Shown: positions 1 to 5,610 of the stretch, in pieces
Numbering within the stretch: position 1 is the stretch's first letter
How the letters are laid out: each line of letters starts with the position of its first letter
NCBI GenBank assembly: GCA_964627755.1
Contig: CAZVIH010000084.1
Location: 1 to 17,274 of the forward strand
Length of the DNA: 17,274 nucleotides
Direction: 5' to 3'
Source: B10-G9 sp964627755
GTDB lineage: Bacteria; Chloroflexota; Anaerolineae; Anaerolineales; UBA11858
Notes under the pieces: model-generated
The model's input: only the letters and a program-made list of their open reading frames with translations
Database searches by the model: none
Told to the model about the DNA's origin: nothing
Position numbers and translations under genes: made by a program

Positions 1-361
1 AACAAGCACTTTACACCTGTTATCCAGCAAAGCTGGTAATTCTCCTTGATATCTTTATAATTAAATTATATCAGTCCTACATTGGAATCTTTATACCGTT
101 TTTCTGGACTGTTTCAAAGGTTCCGTCAGCGCTGATATCCACGTCGGCAATATGACCGGTTCCTACCTCCCGGCTGATATCTATGCCCGCTTCCACCGCC
201 TGCAGGTCGGGTCGGTCATTGAATCCATTCCTCCCTTTCCCGTCTCTTAATATATAATCATTAACATCAGGTCCCGGAGGGGGTTGAATTTTTCCATGAG
301 GTGTATGTACCTATCTCTTCAGCGGTAAGATTACAGGACTAATCGTTAATGGAGGTATGCT
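1..361. other. Non-coding stretch containing a metG fragment
   Basis: No gene with a credible start is visible here. The stretch holds the metG-like fragment at 127-206 (listed separately). A short ccagc-aaa-gctgg hairpin lies at about 24-36. An isolated TATAAT at 253-258 has no recognisable -35 at the right distance. The ggagg ribosome-binding site of the next gene is at 351-355. The frame through the metG fragment is open for about 60 codons (65-247) but has no plausible start. Confidence 0.6.
127..206 (+). pseudogene. Partial copy of metG 5' region (remnant)
   Basis: These 80 bp align without gaps to 1371-1450 inside metG, with 7 mismatches. They encode the same peptide as MetG from about Ser15 to Gln40, including the HVGN nucleotide-binding motif. 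All seven mismatches are synonymous (His cat/cac twice, Gly gga/ggt, Tyr tat/tac, Arg agg/cgc counted as two, Arg cgg/cgc). The copy has no start codon or ribosome-binding site, and after the 80 bp the sequence diverges and stops at 248. It is therefore not a gene. The synonymous-only pattern implies that it came from a functional, diverged metG rather than by decay of a recent duplicate of the neighbouring one. A recombination scar, replaced gene, or assembly join are possible origins. Confidence 0.8.
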
Positions 362-1045
362 GTGGATCTTTTGGACCTCAAGGCATTTCATGGTTACCAG
401 TCTTCTTTTATCCCATTTTCAAGTAGTTATTATATCTATCTAGCCAGCTGGGATTCAACTCCGACACGAATCTCTTCCTTCTCAAATCTCTGGTTAATAA
501 CACCAGACAATAAAAGAATCCTCTTTTCTGATCCTCCAGCATCAAGCGAGATTGTCTGCCTTTATCATGTCTTTGACGAGATTTGGGATGCTTCAATCTC
601 CCTTGAATCTGACGTGGGAAAACAACTGAATATCAGGTGCGAATCGATTAATGGTGACCAAGAGATTGAGGTTGAATTAGATTTAAAAGAGACCCTTTGG
701 TCACGTCTGATTGTTGGTCTTTCAGGGAGTCCGCCCACTTCTATTAAAGTTTCCAAGCCCATTTTGGCAATTTCGGACTTCTTGGTAAATTTATTGGTGG
801 CCAAACAGGGATCGAAGATATTCGGGAAGACTGAAAAAGGGAAACCTTATTATCATGGGGCGACAGATCGACTTTTCACAATCACACGAGGATCTGCAAC
901 ATTAAATGGTAAAACACTGGGAAATGTCACCGCCCCTACCTGGCCTCTTGAGTTTGGCGATTCGGTTCCATTTTTACAGCCGGTGATTAAAATTGGAAAT
1001 CTTCATATACCATTTAAAAACGAAATGCTGGAAGGGGGCGAATAA
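362..1045 (+). CDS. Hypothetical protein, 227 aa
   Basis: I do not recognise this family. The start is a GTG at 362 preceded six bases upstream by ggagg (351-355). An ATG at 357 lies in another frame and is too close to the ribosome-binding site. The protein has no signal peptide, no clear membrane helix and no obvious catalytic motif. It is rich in short alternating hydrophobic/polar stretches and aromatic residues (for example around residues 20-45 and 95-125), which suggests a beta-rich soluble protein. A Gly-Lys-rich segment at about 150-170 (KIFGKTEKGKPYYHG) is the most distinctive part. Its base composition is lower in GC than the neighbouring metG, which may mean a different history. 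It sits alone between the metG fragment and the metG leader, with no strong promoter visible. Confidence 0.6.
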   Translation: MDLLDLKAFHGYQSSFIPFSSSYYIYLASWDSTPTRISSFSNLWLITPDNKRILFSDPPASSEIVCLYHVFDEIWDASISLESDVGKQLNIRCESINGDQEIEVELDLKETLWSRLIVGLSGSPPTSIKVSKPILAISDFLVNLLVAKQGSKIFGKTEKGKPYYHGATDRLFTITRGSATLNGKTLGNVTAPTWPLEFGDSVPFLQPVIKIGNLHIPFKNEMLEGGE

Positions 1046-1083
1046 GGTTTAACTGTCAGGCTGACACTCGGTTCTAGCCAGGG

Positions 1084-1112
1084 TTGACAAAATACCCCTC
1101 CCAATATAGACT
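1084..1112 (+). promoter_or_regulatory. Sigma70-type promoter of the metG leader
   Basis: A perfect TTGACA (-35, 1084-1089) is followed after 17 bp by TAGACT (-10, 1107-1112; 4 of 6 consensus). The predicted start of transcription is near 1119, just ahead of the ribosome-binding site of the 37-codon leader ORF. No other promoter is visible between here and metG, so this is the likely metG promoter. Confidence 0.6.
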
Positions 1113-1140
1113 AGGATAAAGTTTAAGAAAGGAAATTGCT

Positions 1141-1254
1141 GTGTTTATTCTATTTCTGATTGGATTTTTAGCTGCAATGATGATGGTCATGAGGAAGGGC
1201 CAAGTGAGCCCACCCTTGAATATGGCAGCCGTACGGATTAGAAAAGATCGCTGA
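1141..1254 (+). CDS. Methionine-rich 37-aa leader peptide of metG (or small membrane protein)
   Basis: A GTG start at 1141 is preceded by aagaaagga (1125-1133) at a good distance, and the frame runs 37 codons to TGA (1252-1254). The peptide begins with a hydrophobic stretch (MFILFLIGFLAA) followed by MMMVM at residues 13-17, then a basic tail. Four Met codons in five, plus one more at residue 28, lie upstream of a terminator that directly precedes methionyl-tRNA synthetase. This is the layout of a ribosome-stalling leader peptide sensing charged tRNA-Met. The hydrophobic N-terminus would also fit a one-helix membrane protein, so the coding function itself remains open. The ORF has its own promoter (1084-1112) and is co-transcribed with metG if the terminator is read through. 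Confidence 0.6.
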   Translation: MFILFLIGFLAAMMMVMRKGQVSPPLNMAAVRIRKDR

Positions 1255-1304
1255 TCCGCAAATAAACTAATAACCATGGCTGTCCATCAAGGGCAGCTTT
1301 TTTT
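1171..1304 (+). promoter_or_regulatory. Candidate ribosome-mediated transcription attenuator of metG
   Basis: Four segments can pair in exclusive ways. Segment 1 (gctgc, 1171-1175) sits immediately before the MMMVM codons and can pair with segment 2 (gcagc, 1225-1229). Segment 2 extended (1224-1232, ggcagccgt) can pair over 9 bp, two of them G-U, with 1276-1284 (atggctgtc). That pairing sequesters the 5' arm of the terminator and would act as antiterminator. The terminator itself pairs 1279-1285 with 1291-1297. A ribosome stalled at the Met codons (1177-1191) would cover segment 1, release segment 2, and favour antitermination. A ribosome that reads through would favour termination. The pairings are seen by eye; energies were not computed. 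Confidence 0.55.
1279..1304 (+). terminator. Intrinsic terminator between leader ORF and metG
   Basis: The arms gctgtcc (1279-1285) and gggcagc (1291-1297) form a 7-bp stem with one G-U and a 5-nt loop, followed by seven T residues (1298-1304). It lies 25 bases ahead of the metG start, leaving no room for another promoter, so metG must be expressed by readthrough. Confidence 0.75.
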
Positions 1305-1329
1305 GTTAAGCATTTTATTGGAGTAACCC

Positions 1330-3111
1330 ATGAATAGAAATATCCTCGTCGCCGTAGCCTGGCCTTATGCCAGCGCTGATATCCATGTCGGCAATATGAC
1401 CGGATCCTATCTCCCGGCTGATATCTATGCCAGGTTCCATCGGCTGCAGGGAAATAAGGTATTAATGGTTTCGGGATCCGATTCCCACGGGACACCTATC
1501 ACCGTCAGGGCAGATCAGGAAAACAAAACTCCTGAAGAAGTTTACAAGGAATACCACGCCAAATTCCTGGATCTTTTTCAGAAATCCGGTTTGAGCTACG
1601 ACCTCTTCACCAGCACCCACACACAGAACCATTTTAAAGTTTCCCAAACGATGTTCAGCGCCCTGAAAGAACAGGGCTACCTCTATGTGGAAACCCAGAA
1701 ACAATGGTATTCGACCACCCAGGAACGGTTTTTACCTGACCGCTATGTGGAAGGCACCTGTTATATCTGCGGTTACGAGAACGCCCGCGGCGATCAATGC
1801 GATCAATGCGGCAGCCTGCTGGAATCCAATGGTTTGATCAATCCCCGCTCCAAAATGGATGGCTCAACCCCGGAACTTCGGGAAACGGAACATTTTTACC
1901 TTGATCTGGGCGCTCTCCAGCCCCAAATCGTGGAATTCCTCAAAACGAGGGAAGATTACTGGCGGCCGAATGTTCTGCGCCAATCCCTGGGTCAAATCCT
2001 GGCCGAGGACCTTCACGGGAGGGCTATCACCCGTGATCTGAAATGGGGAATACCTGTTCCAGTGCCGGGCTGGGAAGAGAAACGCCTCTATGTCTGGTTT
2101 GAAGCTGTGATCGGTTATCTTTCTGCAGCTATTGAATGGGCCGCCATTTCAGGAGATCAGGAACGCTGGAAGGACTGGTGGTACAACAAAGACAGCCGGG
2201 CTTATTATTTCATTGGCAAGGATAACATCCCTTTCCATGCCGTGATCTGGCCGGCAGAGCTGGCCGGTGTTGGAAATAAATTCGGGGCCCTCTTTGATGA
2301 AGATGACTCCCACGAACTGGTGCTTCCCTATGATGTTCCAGCTAACGAATTCCTGAATATGGAGGGAAAAAAGATCTCCGGCAGCCGCAACTGGGTAGTG
2401 GACGGTCTGGACTTTCTCTCCCGTTATGACCCTGATCCCCTGCGCTATTATCTGACTGCCAATATGCCCGAAACCCGGGACGCAGATTGGGAATGGAGTG
2501 CCTTCGTGACCCGCAATAATAACGAACTGGTCGCCACCTGGGGGAACCTGGTCAACCGGGTCCTATCCTTTGCTCATAAACAGTGGGATGGTATAGTCCC
2601 GGATCCCGGGGAGTTGCGCCCTGAGGATCTTGCTATCCTGAAAATCATCGAAGATGGTTTTGAGATGGTTGGGGACCTGTATGATCGGGTTAAACTGCGG
2701 GTTGCGCTGACTGAAACCATGCGCTTGGCAGGTGAAGTGAATAAATACCTGGATGATAAAGCCCCCTGGTTTGAGATCAAGGAAGATAAGGAAAGCGCCG
2801 GAAAAACCATCTACACGGCAATTAAGGCCATTGACTCCCTCAAGGTCCTTTTTGCGCCGGTTCTTCCATTTACTTGTGAACAGCTGCATCTCACCCTTGG
2901 TTATGATAAGCCACTCTTTGGAAAGCAGTATACCGAAGAGATCAGCGACAACCTGGGTACGCATACTGTACTCCGTTATCGTGAAGGAGAGGTTTGCTGT
3001 GACTGGCAGTTGAGCGATATCCAGGCTGGCTGGCCCTTTAACAAACCCAAACCGCTCTTCAAGAAACTCGAACCTGAGGTTGCGGAAGAGGAATTGGCAA
3101 GGTTAGGGTAA
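1330..3111 (+). CDS. metG: Methionyl-tRNA synthetase
   Basis: MetG charges tRNA-Met with methionine in the cytoplasm, for both initiation and elongation. The 593-aa protein has the class Ia signatures in order: the HIGH-type motif as HVGN at residues 19-22 after an N-terminal beta strand (ILVAVAWPYAS); a zinc-binding knuckle with Cys144-x2-Cys147 and Cys157-x2-Cys160; and the KMSKS-type loop as KISGS from Lys348. The anticodon-binding helical domain follows (about 390-540). It ends without the C-terminal EMAPII/Trbp111-type tRNA-binding domain found in longer MetRS. The four-Cys knuckle and KISGS loop fit the archaeal/E. coli-like MetRS branch. The start is ATG 1330 with ggag at 1320-1323. 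Expression is probably controlled by the leader at 1141-1304. An 80-bp diverged copy of codons 15-40 lies upstream at 127-206. Confidence 0.97.
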   Translation: MNRNILVAVAWPYASADIHVGNMTGSYLPADIYARFHRLQGNKVLMVSGSDSHGTPITVRADQENKTPEEVYKEYHAKFLDLFQKSGLSYDLFTSTHTQNHFKVSQTMFSALKEQGYLYVETQKQWYSTTQERFLPDRYVEGTCYICGYENARGDQCDQCGSLLESNGLINPRSKMDGSTPELRETEHFYLDLGALQPQIVEFLKTREDYWRPNVLRQSLGQILAEDLHGRAITRDLKWGIPVPVPGWEEKRLYVWFEAVIGYLSAAIEWAAISGDQERWKDWWYNKDSRAYYFIGKDNIPFHAVIWPAELAGVGNKFGALFDEDDSHELVLPYDVPANEFLNMEGKKISGSRNWVVDGLDFLSRYDPDPLRYYLTANMPETRDADWEWSAFVTRNNNELVATWGNLVNRVLSFAHKQWDGIVPDPGELRPEDLAILKIIEDGFEMVGDLYDRVKLRVALTETMRLAGEVNKYLDDKAPWFEIKEDKESAGKTIYTAIKAIDSLKVLFAPVLPFTCEQLHLTLGYDKPLFGKQYTEEISDNLGTHTVLRYREGEVCCDWQLSDIQAGWPFNKPKPLFKKLEPEVAEEELARLG

Positions 3112-3120
3112 CAAATATGA

Positions 3121-3153
3121 AAAAGCGCCATCCTTTCAAGATGGCGCTTTTTT
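3121..3153. terminator. Bidirectional intrinsic terminator between metG and the convergent XRE operon
   Basis: There is a perfect 12-bp stem (aaaagcgccatc 3121-3132 with gatggcgctttt 3140-3151) and a 7-nt loop. T residues follow on the + strand (to 3153) and a five-T run follows on the minus strand. It lies between the metG stop (3111) and the end of the minus-strand regulator gene (3181), so it can end both transcripts. Confidence 0.9.
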
Positions 3154-3180
3154 ATTAACCAGGGGAGGACCTGGGACATA

Positions 3181-3408
3181 CTAATTTTCCTCTACTTCAT
3201 CCGGCAAAAATATATCCTCGATCGAACGCTCAAATAGTTTAGCCATCTTAAATGCCAGGGGCAAACTGGGATCATACTTCCCGGTCTCGATTGCGTTAAT
3301 GGTCTGCCGGGAGACACCCAAGACTTCAGCCAGCTGGGCCTGGGACCAATCCCTCTCAGCTCGCAATACTTTCAATCTGCTTCTCACCGGTATCTCCATA
3401 AGGTCCAT
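3181..3408 (-). CDS. XRE-family helix-turn-helix transcriptional regulator
   Basis: This 75-aa protein is a single Cro/CI-type HTH domain. A basic N-terminus (RSRLKVLRAERDWSQ) leads into helix 2, turn and recognition helix (AQLAEVLGVSRQTINAIE, about residues 24-41). Helices 4-5 end in the acidic tail (IEDIFLPDEVEEN) typical of the short stand-alone members of this group. It probably binds DNA as a dimer. It is the second gene of a minus-strand operon and overlaps the 3' end of the membrane-protein gene by 25 bp, which suggests translational coupling. Such small XRE regulators are often encoded beside multi-helix membrane proteins. ATG 3408 has a weak caggta upstream; an ATG three codons later would also serve. 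The palindrome at 4025-4041 is a candidate binding site. Confidence 0.9.
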   Translation of the reverse strand: MDLMEIPVRSRLKVLRAERDWSQAQLAEVLGVSRQTINAIETGKYDPSLPLAFKMAKLFERSIEDIFLPDEVEEN

Positions 3409-3950
3409 AATTTACCTGCTAACCAGAAGCCTGACATGGCTAACAACACCAGGCCTACATTCACTTCTGGGAGACCTGCAAATTGGAACAGCGCGTACCC
3501 TCCAACGAAGATTGCTGTTCCCGCGAAACCTATCGCAATCGCTTCGGTCTGAATCCGGCGCTGCATTTCATCCAGGCTGGCAATTGCCAGCCCAATGCTG
3601 ACAACAAGAATCGACCATCCCAGCAAGGGGAGGGCTGCTGCCCAGTACTGTTGGGTCTGGTTTAAATTCTGATCAAGCAAATAGCTGTATCCAAAGCTGG
3701 TCAGCAGCAGGAAAGTCGCCGCCATCATGATCCGGTGGAATATGGCCATGGGATATTCCATCCTGGGAGGCCGTTTACTGATCCGAAAGCCAACAGCTGC
3801 ACCAAACAGGGCACCGATTAAAACACCAAGCCACAGGCTGATTTCAAAACCATACCCATATAAAAGCCCAAAAGCCCCACCTGTGATAGCGGTCATGATA
3901 ACTGTTCTGATCTTGTCATTTCCAATGGATCGCTGTTCTTTGGGATTCAT
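3384..3950 (-). CDS. Six-helix integral membrane protein, function unknown
   Basis: I chose the ATG at 3950 (protein beginning MNPKEQRS, 188 aa) because aaggag (3961-3966) lies ten bases upstream and the promoter is at 3991-4019. The open frame continues further upstream but only through that promoter. After a short charged N-terminus there are about six hydrophobic segments: VIMTAITGGAFGLLYGYGF, LWLGVLIGALFGAAVGF, IMMAATFLLLTSFGYSYLL, AAALPLLGWSILVVSIGLAI, a segment around GFAGTAIFVGGYALF, and VNVGLVLLAMSGFWLAG. A charged loop (SLDEMQRRIQTEA) separates helices four and five. No catalytic motif is recognised. The 25-bp overlap with the XRE gene suggests that the two act together, perhaps with the membrane protein as partner or target of the regulator. 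Confidence 0.8.
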   Translation of the reverse strand: MNPKEQRSIGNDKIRTVIMTAITGGAFGLLYGYGFEISLWLGVLIGALFGAAVGFRISKRPPRMEYPMAIFHRIMMAATFLLLTSFGYSYLLDQNLNQTQQYWAAALPLLGWSILVVSIGLAIASLDEMQRRIQTEAIAIGFAGTAIFVGGYALFQFAGLPEVNVGLVLLAMSGFWLAGKLWTLWRYR

Positions 3951-3966
3951 TTTCGCCTTTCTCCTT

Positions 3967-4041
3967 ATGTAAAGCATACTTGACAACCACATTCTACAAT
4001 GATTTTTTCTCTGTGTCAAGTGTTCTTTACATAATGTAAAG
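3967..4041. promoter_or_regulatory. Candidate operator: ATGTAAAG palindrome plus half-site
   Basis: A perfect 17-bp palindrome, ctttacat-a-atgtaaag (4025-4041), begins six bases upstream of the -35 element. A third copy of atgtaaag (3967-3974) lies in the transcribed leader, next to the ribosome-binding site. The copies flank the promoter on both sides, which fits autoregulation by the XRE protein of the operon. The assignment to that regulator is inference. Confidence 0.5.
3991..4019 (-). promoter_or_regulatory. Sigma70-type promoter of the membrane protein/XRE operon
   Basis: On the minus strand, TTGACA (4019-4014) and TAGAAT (3996-3991) are separated by exactly 17 bp. That is a full -35 and 5 of 6 for the -10. 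The promoter is bracketed by a perfect 8-bp inverted repeat (acttgaca 3978-3985, tgtcaagt 4014-4021) that includes the -35. Confidence 0.8.
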
Positions 4042-4166
4042 TATTCTCGACTCATCAGCAAGGAATCTTCCATCTTACGCCGGAAACTCAACATCCACTG
4101 AGTTTCCCGTGACTCCTGTCATTTTTCCCCTAACATCTCTGTATGCTAATTATGATCCCCAGCACC

Positions 4167-4195
4167 TTGACCAATCTCTAACTTGGCACTAGAAT
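4167..4195 (+). promoter_or_regulatory. Promoter of the tetR-exporter operon
   Basis: TTGACC (4167-4172) is followed after 17 bp by TAGAAT (4190-4195). The predicted transcription start is near 4202, giving a leader of about 37 nt before tetR, with aaagg (4224-4228) as the ribosome-binding site. Confidence 0.65.
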
Positions 4196-4241
4196 TATGA
4201 CCCTTCATATGCCATAATGCATCAAAGGTGCCATAATTATG
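4194..4241 (+). promoter_or_regulatory. Candidate TetR operator: CATAAT/ATTATG repeats
   Basis: attatg (4194-4199) and cataat (4213-4218) form an inverted repeat overlapping the -10 region. The 9-mer tgccataat occurs twice, 19 bp apart (4210-4218 and 4229-4237). The second copy merges into the perfect palindrome cataattatg (4232-4241) that contains the ATG. The density of one motif around the promoter and start suggests autorepression by the encoded TetR protein, which is inference. Confidence 0.4.
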
Positions 4242-4823
4242 AGTGAGGATCGCCGCATACTGAGAACCCGAAAACTGCTGGGTGAGGCCTTAATTACCGA
4301 GGCCCTTGAAAAGGGCTACAAGAACATCACCATCCAGGATGTCACCAACAGGGCTGATATCGGCTACCGGACCTATTTCCGGCATTACACCGGTTTGGAC
4401 GAGCTGCTGGTCAGTGTAGCCCAGGACCGTTTAGATGATTTTTATCAGATCCTGGACCTTCCCCTGTCGGGTGAGATGATTGCGGATCCGGTGGAATTTT
4501 TCCAGCAGGTTGGACACACACTTTTCCAGCACATCAAGGACAATCAGAAGATTTTCTGTTTTTTGCTGCTGGATGACAACCTTCGTTTTGTGCTTGAACC
4601 GGTGATGGACCGGGCCTGCCAAAAGGCCGCTCTGCTCTTGTCGGCTATGCCCCAGGAGAATATTCCCGCCGAGGTAGCTGCCAACCACATCATCGCCTCG
4701 GTCTTTTCTCTCATGCGCTGGTGGCTCGATAACGACCTGCCAAATTCTCCCCAGAAAATGGGGGATATTTTCACTAACCTGATCATCAAACCCACCTGGC
4801 TGGTGATGACCGGCGAGGCCTGA
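4239..4823 (+). CDS. TetR/AcrR-family transcriptional regulator
   Basis: This 194-aa protein has the usual TetR build. The N-terminal DNA-binding domain covers about residues 8-55, with the HTH in NITIQDVTNRADIGYRTYFR (29-48) followed by HYTGLDELL. A divergent all-helical ligand-binding and dimerisation domain follows, with the FLLLDD and FSLMRWWLDNDLP stretches typical of the group that ends in a TetR_C_7/8-like domain. It is the first gene of a run of five + strand genes, 73 bp ahead of the first ABC ATPase, and so is the likely repressor of the exporter and of itself. Such regulators often sense a substrate of the transporter; the ligand cannot be told from sequence. A strong promoter and repeated motifs lie directly upstream. 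Confidence 0.93.
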   Translation: MSEDRRILRTRKLLGEALITEALEKGYKNITIQDVTNRADIGYRTYFRHYTGLDELLVSVAQDRLDDFYQILDLPLSGEMIADPVEFFQQVGHTLFQHIKDNQKIFCFLLLDDNLRFVLEPVMDRACQKAALLLSAMPQENIPAEVAANHIIASVFSLMRWWLDNDLPNSPQKMGDIFTNLIIKPTWLVMTGEA

Positions 4824-4841
4824 CTCCCTCAAGGGATCAGG
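4819..4841 (+). other. Hairpin at the 3' end of tetR
   Basis: cctga (4819-4823) pairs with tcagg (4837-4841), and tccc (4825-4828) pairs with ggga (4833-4836), with one bulged base and a 4-nt loop. The tetR stop codon is inside the stem. No T-run follows, so it is not a terminator. It could set the ratio of regulator to transporter by pausing or by RNA stability. Confidence 0.35.
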
Positions 4842-4852
4842 TATTTACGACA

Positions 4853-4897
4853 ATGAAAGTTTTAATTATTCAACCCAAAATGGATTTCAGGAACTAA
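4853..4897 (+). CDS. Possible 14-codon ORF coupled to the ABC ATPase gene
   Basis: ATG 4853 opens a 14-codon frame (MKVLIIQPKMDFRN) whose TAA (4895-4897) shares one base with the ATG of the next gene (TAATG). The ribosome-binding site is weak (cagg, 12 bases upstream). It may be a coupling ORF, a relic of a longer gene, or chance. Confidence 0.25.
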   Translation: MKVLIIQPKMDFRN

Positions 4898-5610
4898 TGA
4901 CCGACTCGATATCTCCCCTGATCGAACTCCGGGGAGTCTCCAAGGACTACCATACCAAAGCCGGGGCTTTCCCTGCCCTAAAAAGCATAAATCTGGATAT
5001 ATATCCCGGCGAATTTTTGGGCGTGGTTGGAAAATCAGGCGCTGGAAAATCAACCCTGCTTAATATGATCACCGGGGTCGATCAAATAACTTCTGGTGAG
5101 GTGCGAGTGCAGGCCAATGGCTCCAGTCTCAACCTGACCGAGCTCACTGAAAATCAGCTTACTCTCTGGCGTGGACGCACGATGGGTGTCATCTACCAGT
5201 CCTTTCAACTATTACCCATGCTCAACCTGGTTCAGAACGTAATGATGCCCATGGATATGAGCGGACTGTTCCATCCCCGCAGATCCAAAGAGCGGGCCCT
5301 CGAGCTGCTGGAGATGGTTGAGCTCTCCGAGCACGTTTATAAATTTCCCTCCCAGATTTCCGGCGGCCAGCAGCAAAGGGTCGCCATCGCCCGGGCCCTG
5401 GCCAACGACCCTCCCCTGATCGTGGCTGACGAGCCTACCGGAAGCCTGGATTCTGTCACAGCGGATCATATCTTCAGCATTTTTCAGGGACTTTTAGGAG
5501 CAGACCGCACGATTATCATGGTCACTCATGACCGTAGTTTACTGCCCCGATTCTCACGTTTCGTCAACATTGCCGATGGTGAGCTGATTAAGGAAGGAGG
5601 AGAGCTGTGA
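4897..5610 (+). CDS. ABC transporter ATP-binding protein (MacB/LolD type), canonical
   Basis: This 237-aa cytoplasmic nucleotide-binding subunit powers export or mechanotransmission through an FtsX-type permease. All motifs are intact: Walker A GKSGAGKST (45-53), Q-loop Gln101 in YQSFQLLP, signature ISGGQQQR (154-161), Walker B LIVADEP with catalytic Glu179, and the switch His211 in VTHD. The FQLLPMLNLVQNV stretch is characteristic of the LolD/MacB/FtsE group. The start ATG 4897 has cagga just upstream. Its stop overlaps the start of the second ATPase by four bases (GTGA), so the two are probably made in a fixed ratio and may pair as a heterodimer. In that case its Walker site would face the degenerate signature of the partner. 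Confidence 0.95.
   Translation: MTDSISPLIELRGVSKDYHTKAGAFPALKSINLDIYPGEFLGVVGKSGAGKSTLLNMITGVDQITSGEVRVQANGSSLNLTELTENQLTLWRGRTMGVIYQSFQLLPMLNLVQNVMMPMDMSGLFHPRRSKERALELLEMVELSEHVYKFPSQISGGQQQRVAIARALANDPPLIVADEPTGSLDSVTADHIFSIFQGLLGADRTIIMVTHDRSLLPRFSRFVNIADGELIKEGGEL

Noticed and set aside
65..247. Open frame through the metG fragment as a gene
   Set aside because: No start codon or ribosome-binding site; only 26 of about 60 codons resemble MetG and the rest is unrelated.
357..365. ATG 357 as start of the 227-aa gene
   Set aside because: It is in a different reading frame and only one base from the ribosome-binding site; GTG 362 has proper spacing.
1046..1329. T-box or SAM riboswitch upstream of metG
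   Set aside because: No AGGGTGG-type T-box sequence, no specifier loop and no SAM riboswitch core can be seen; the leader ORF and three-way pairing explain the region better.
2563..2964. Long antisense frames inside metG
   Set aside because: They overlap conserved MetRS coding sequence and have no start signal or recognisable protein.
3951..4094. N-terminal extension of the six-helix membrane protein (open frame to 4094)
   Set aside because: The extension would be translated across the promoter (3991-4019) and its palindrome. ATG 3950 has its own aaggag, and the extension has no credible start signal.
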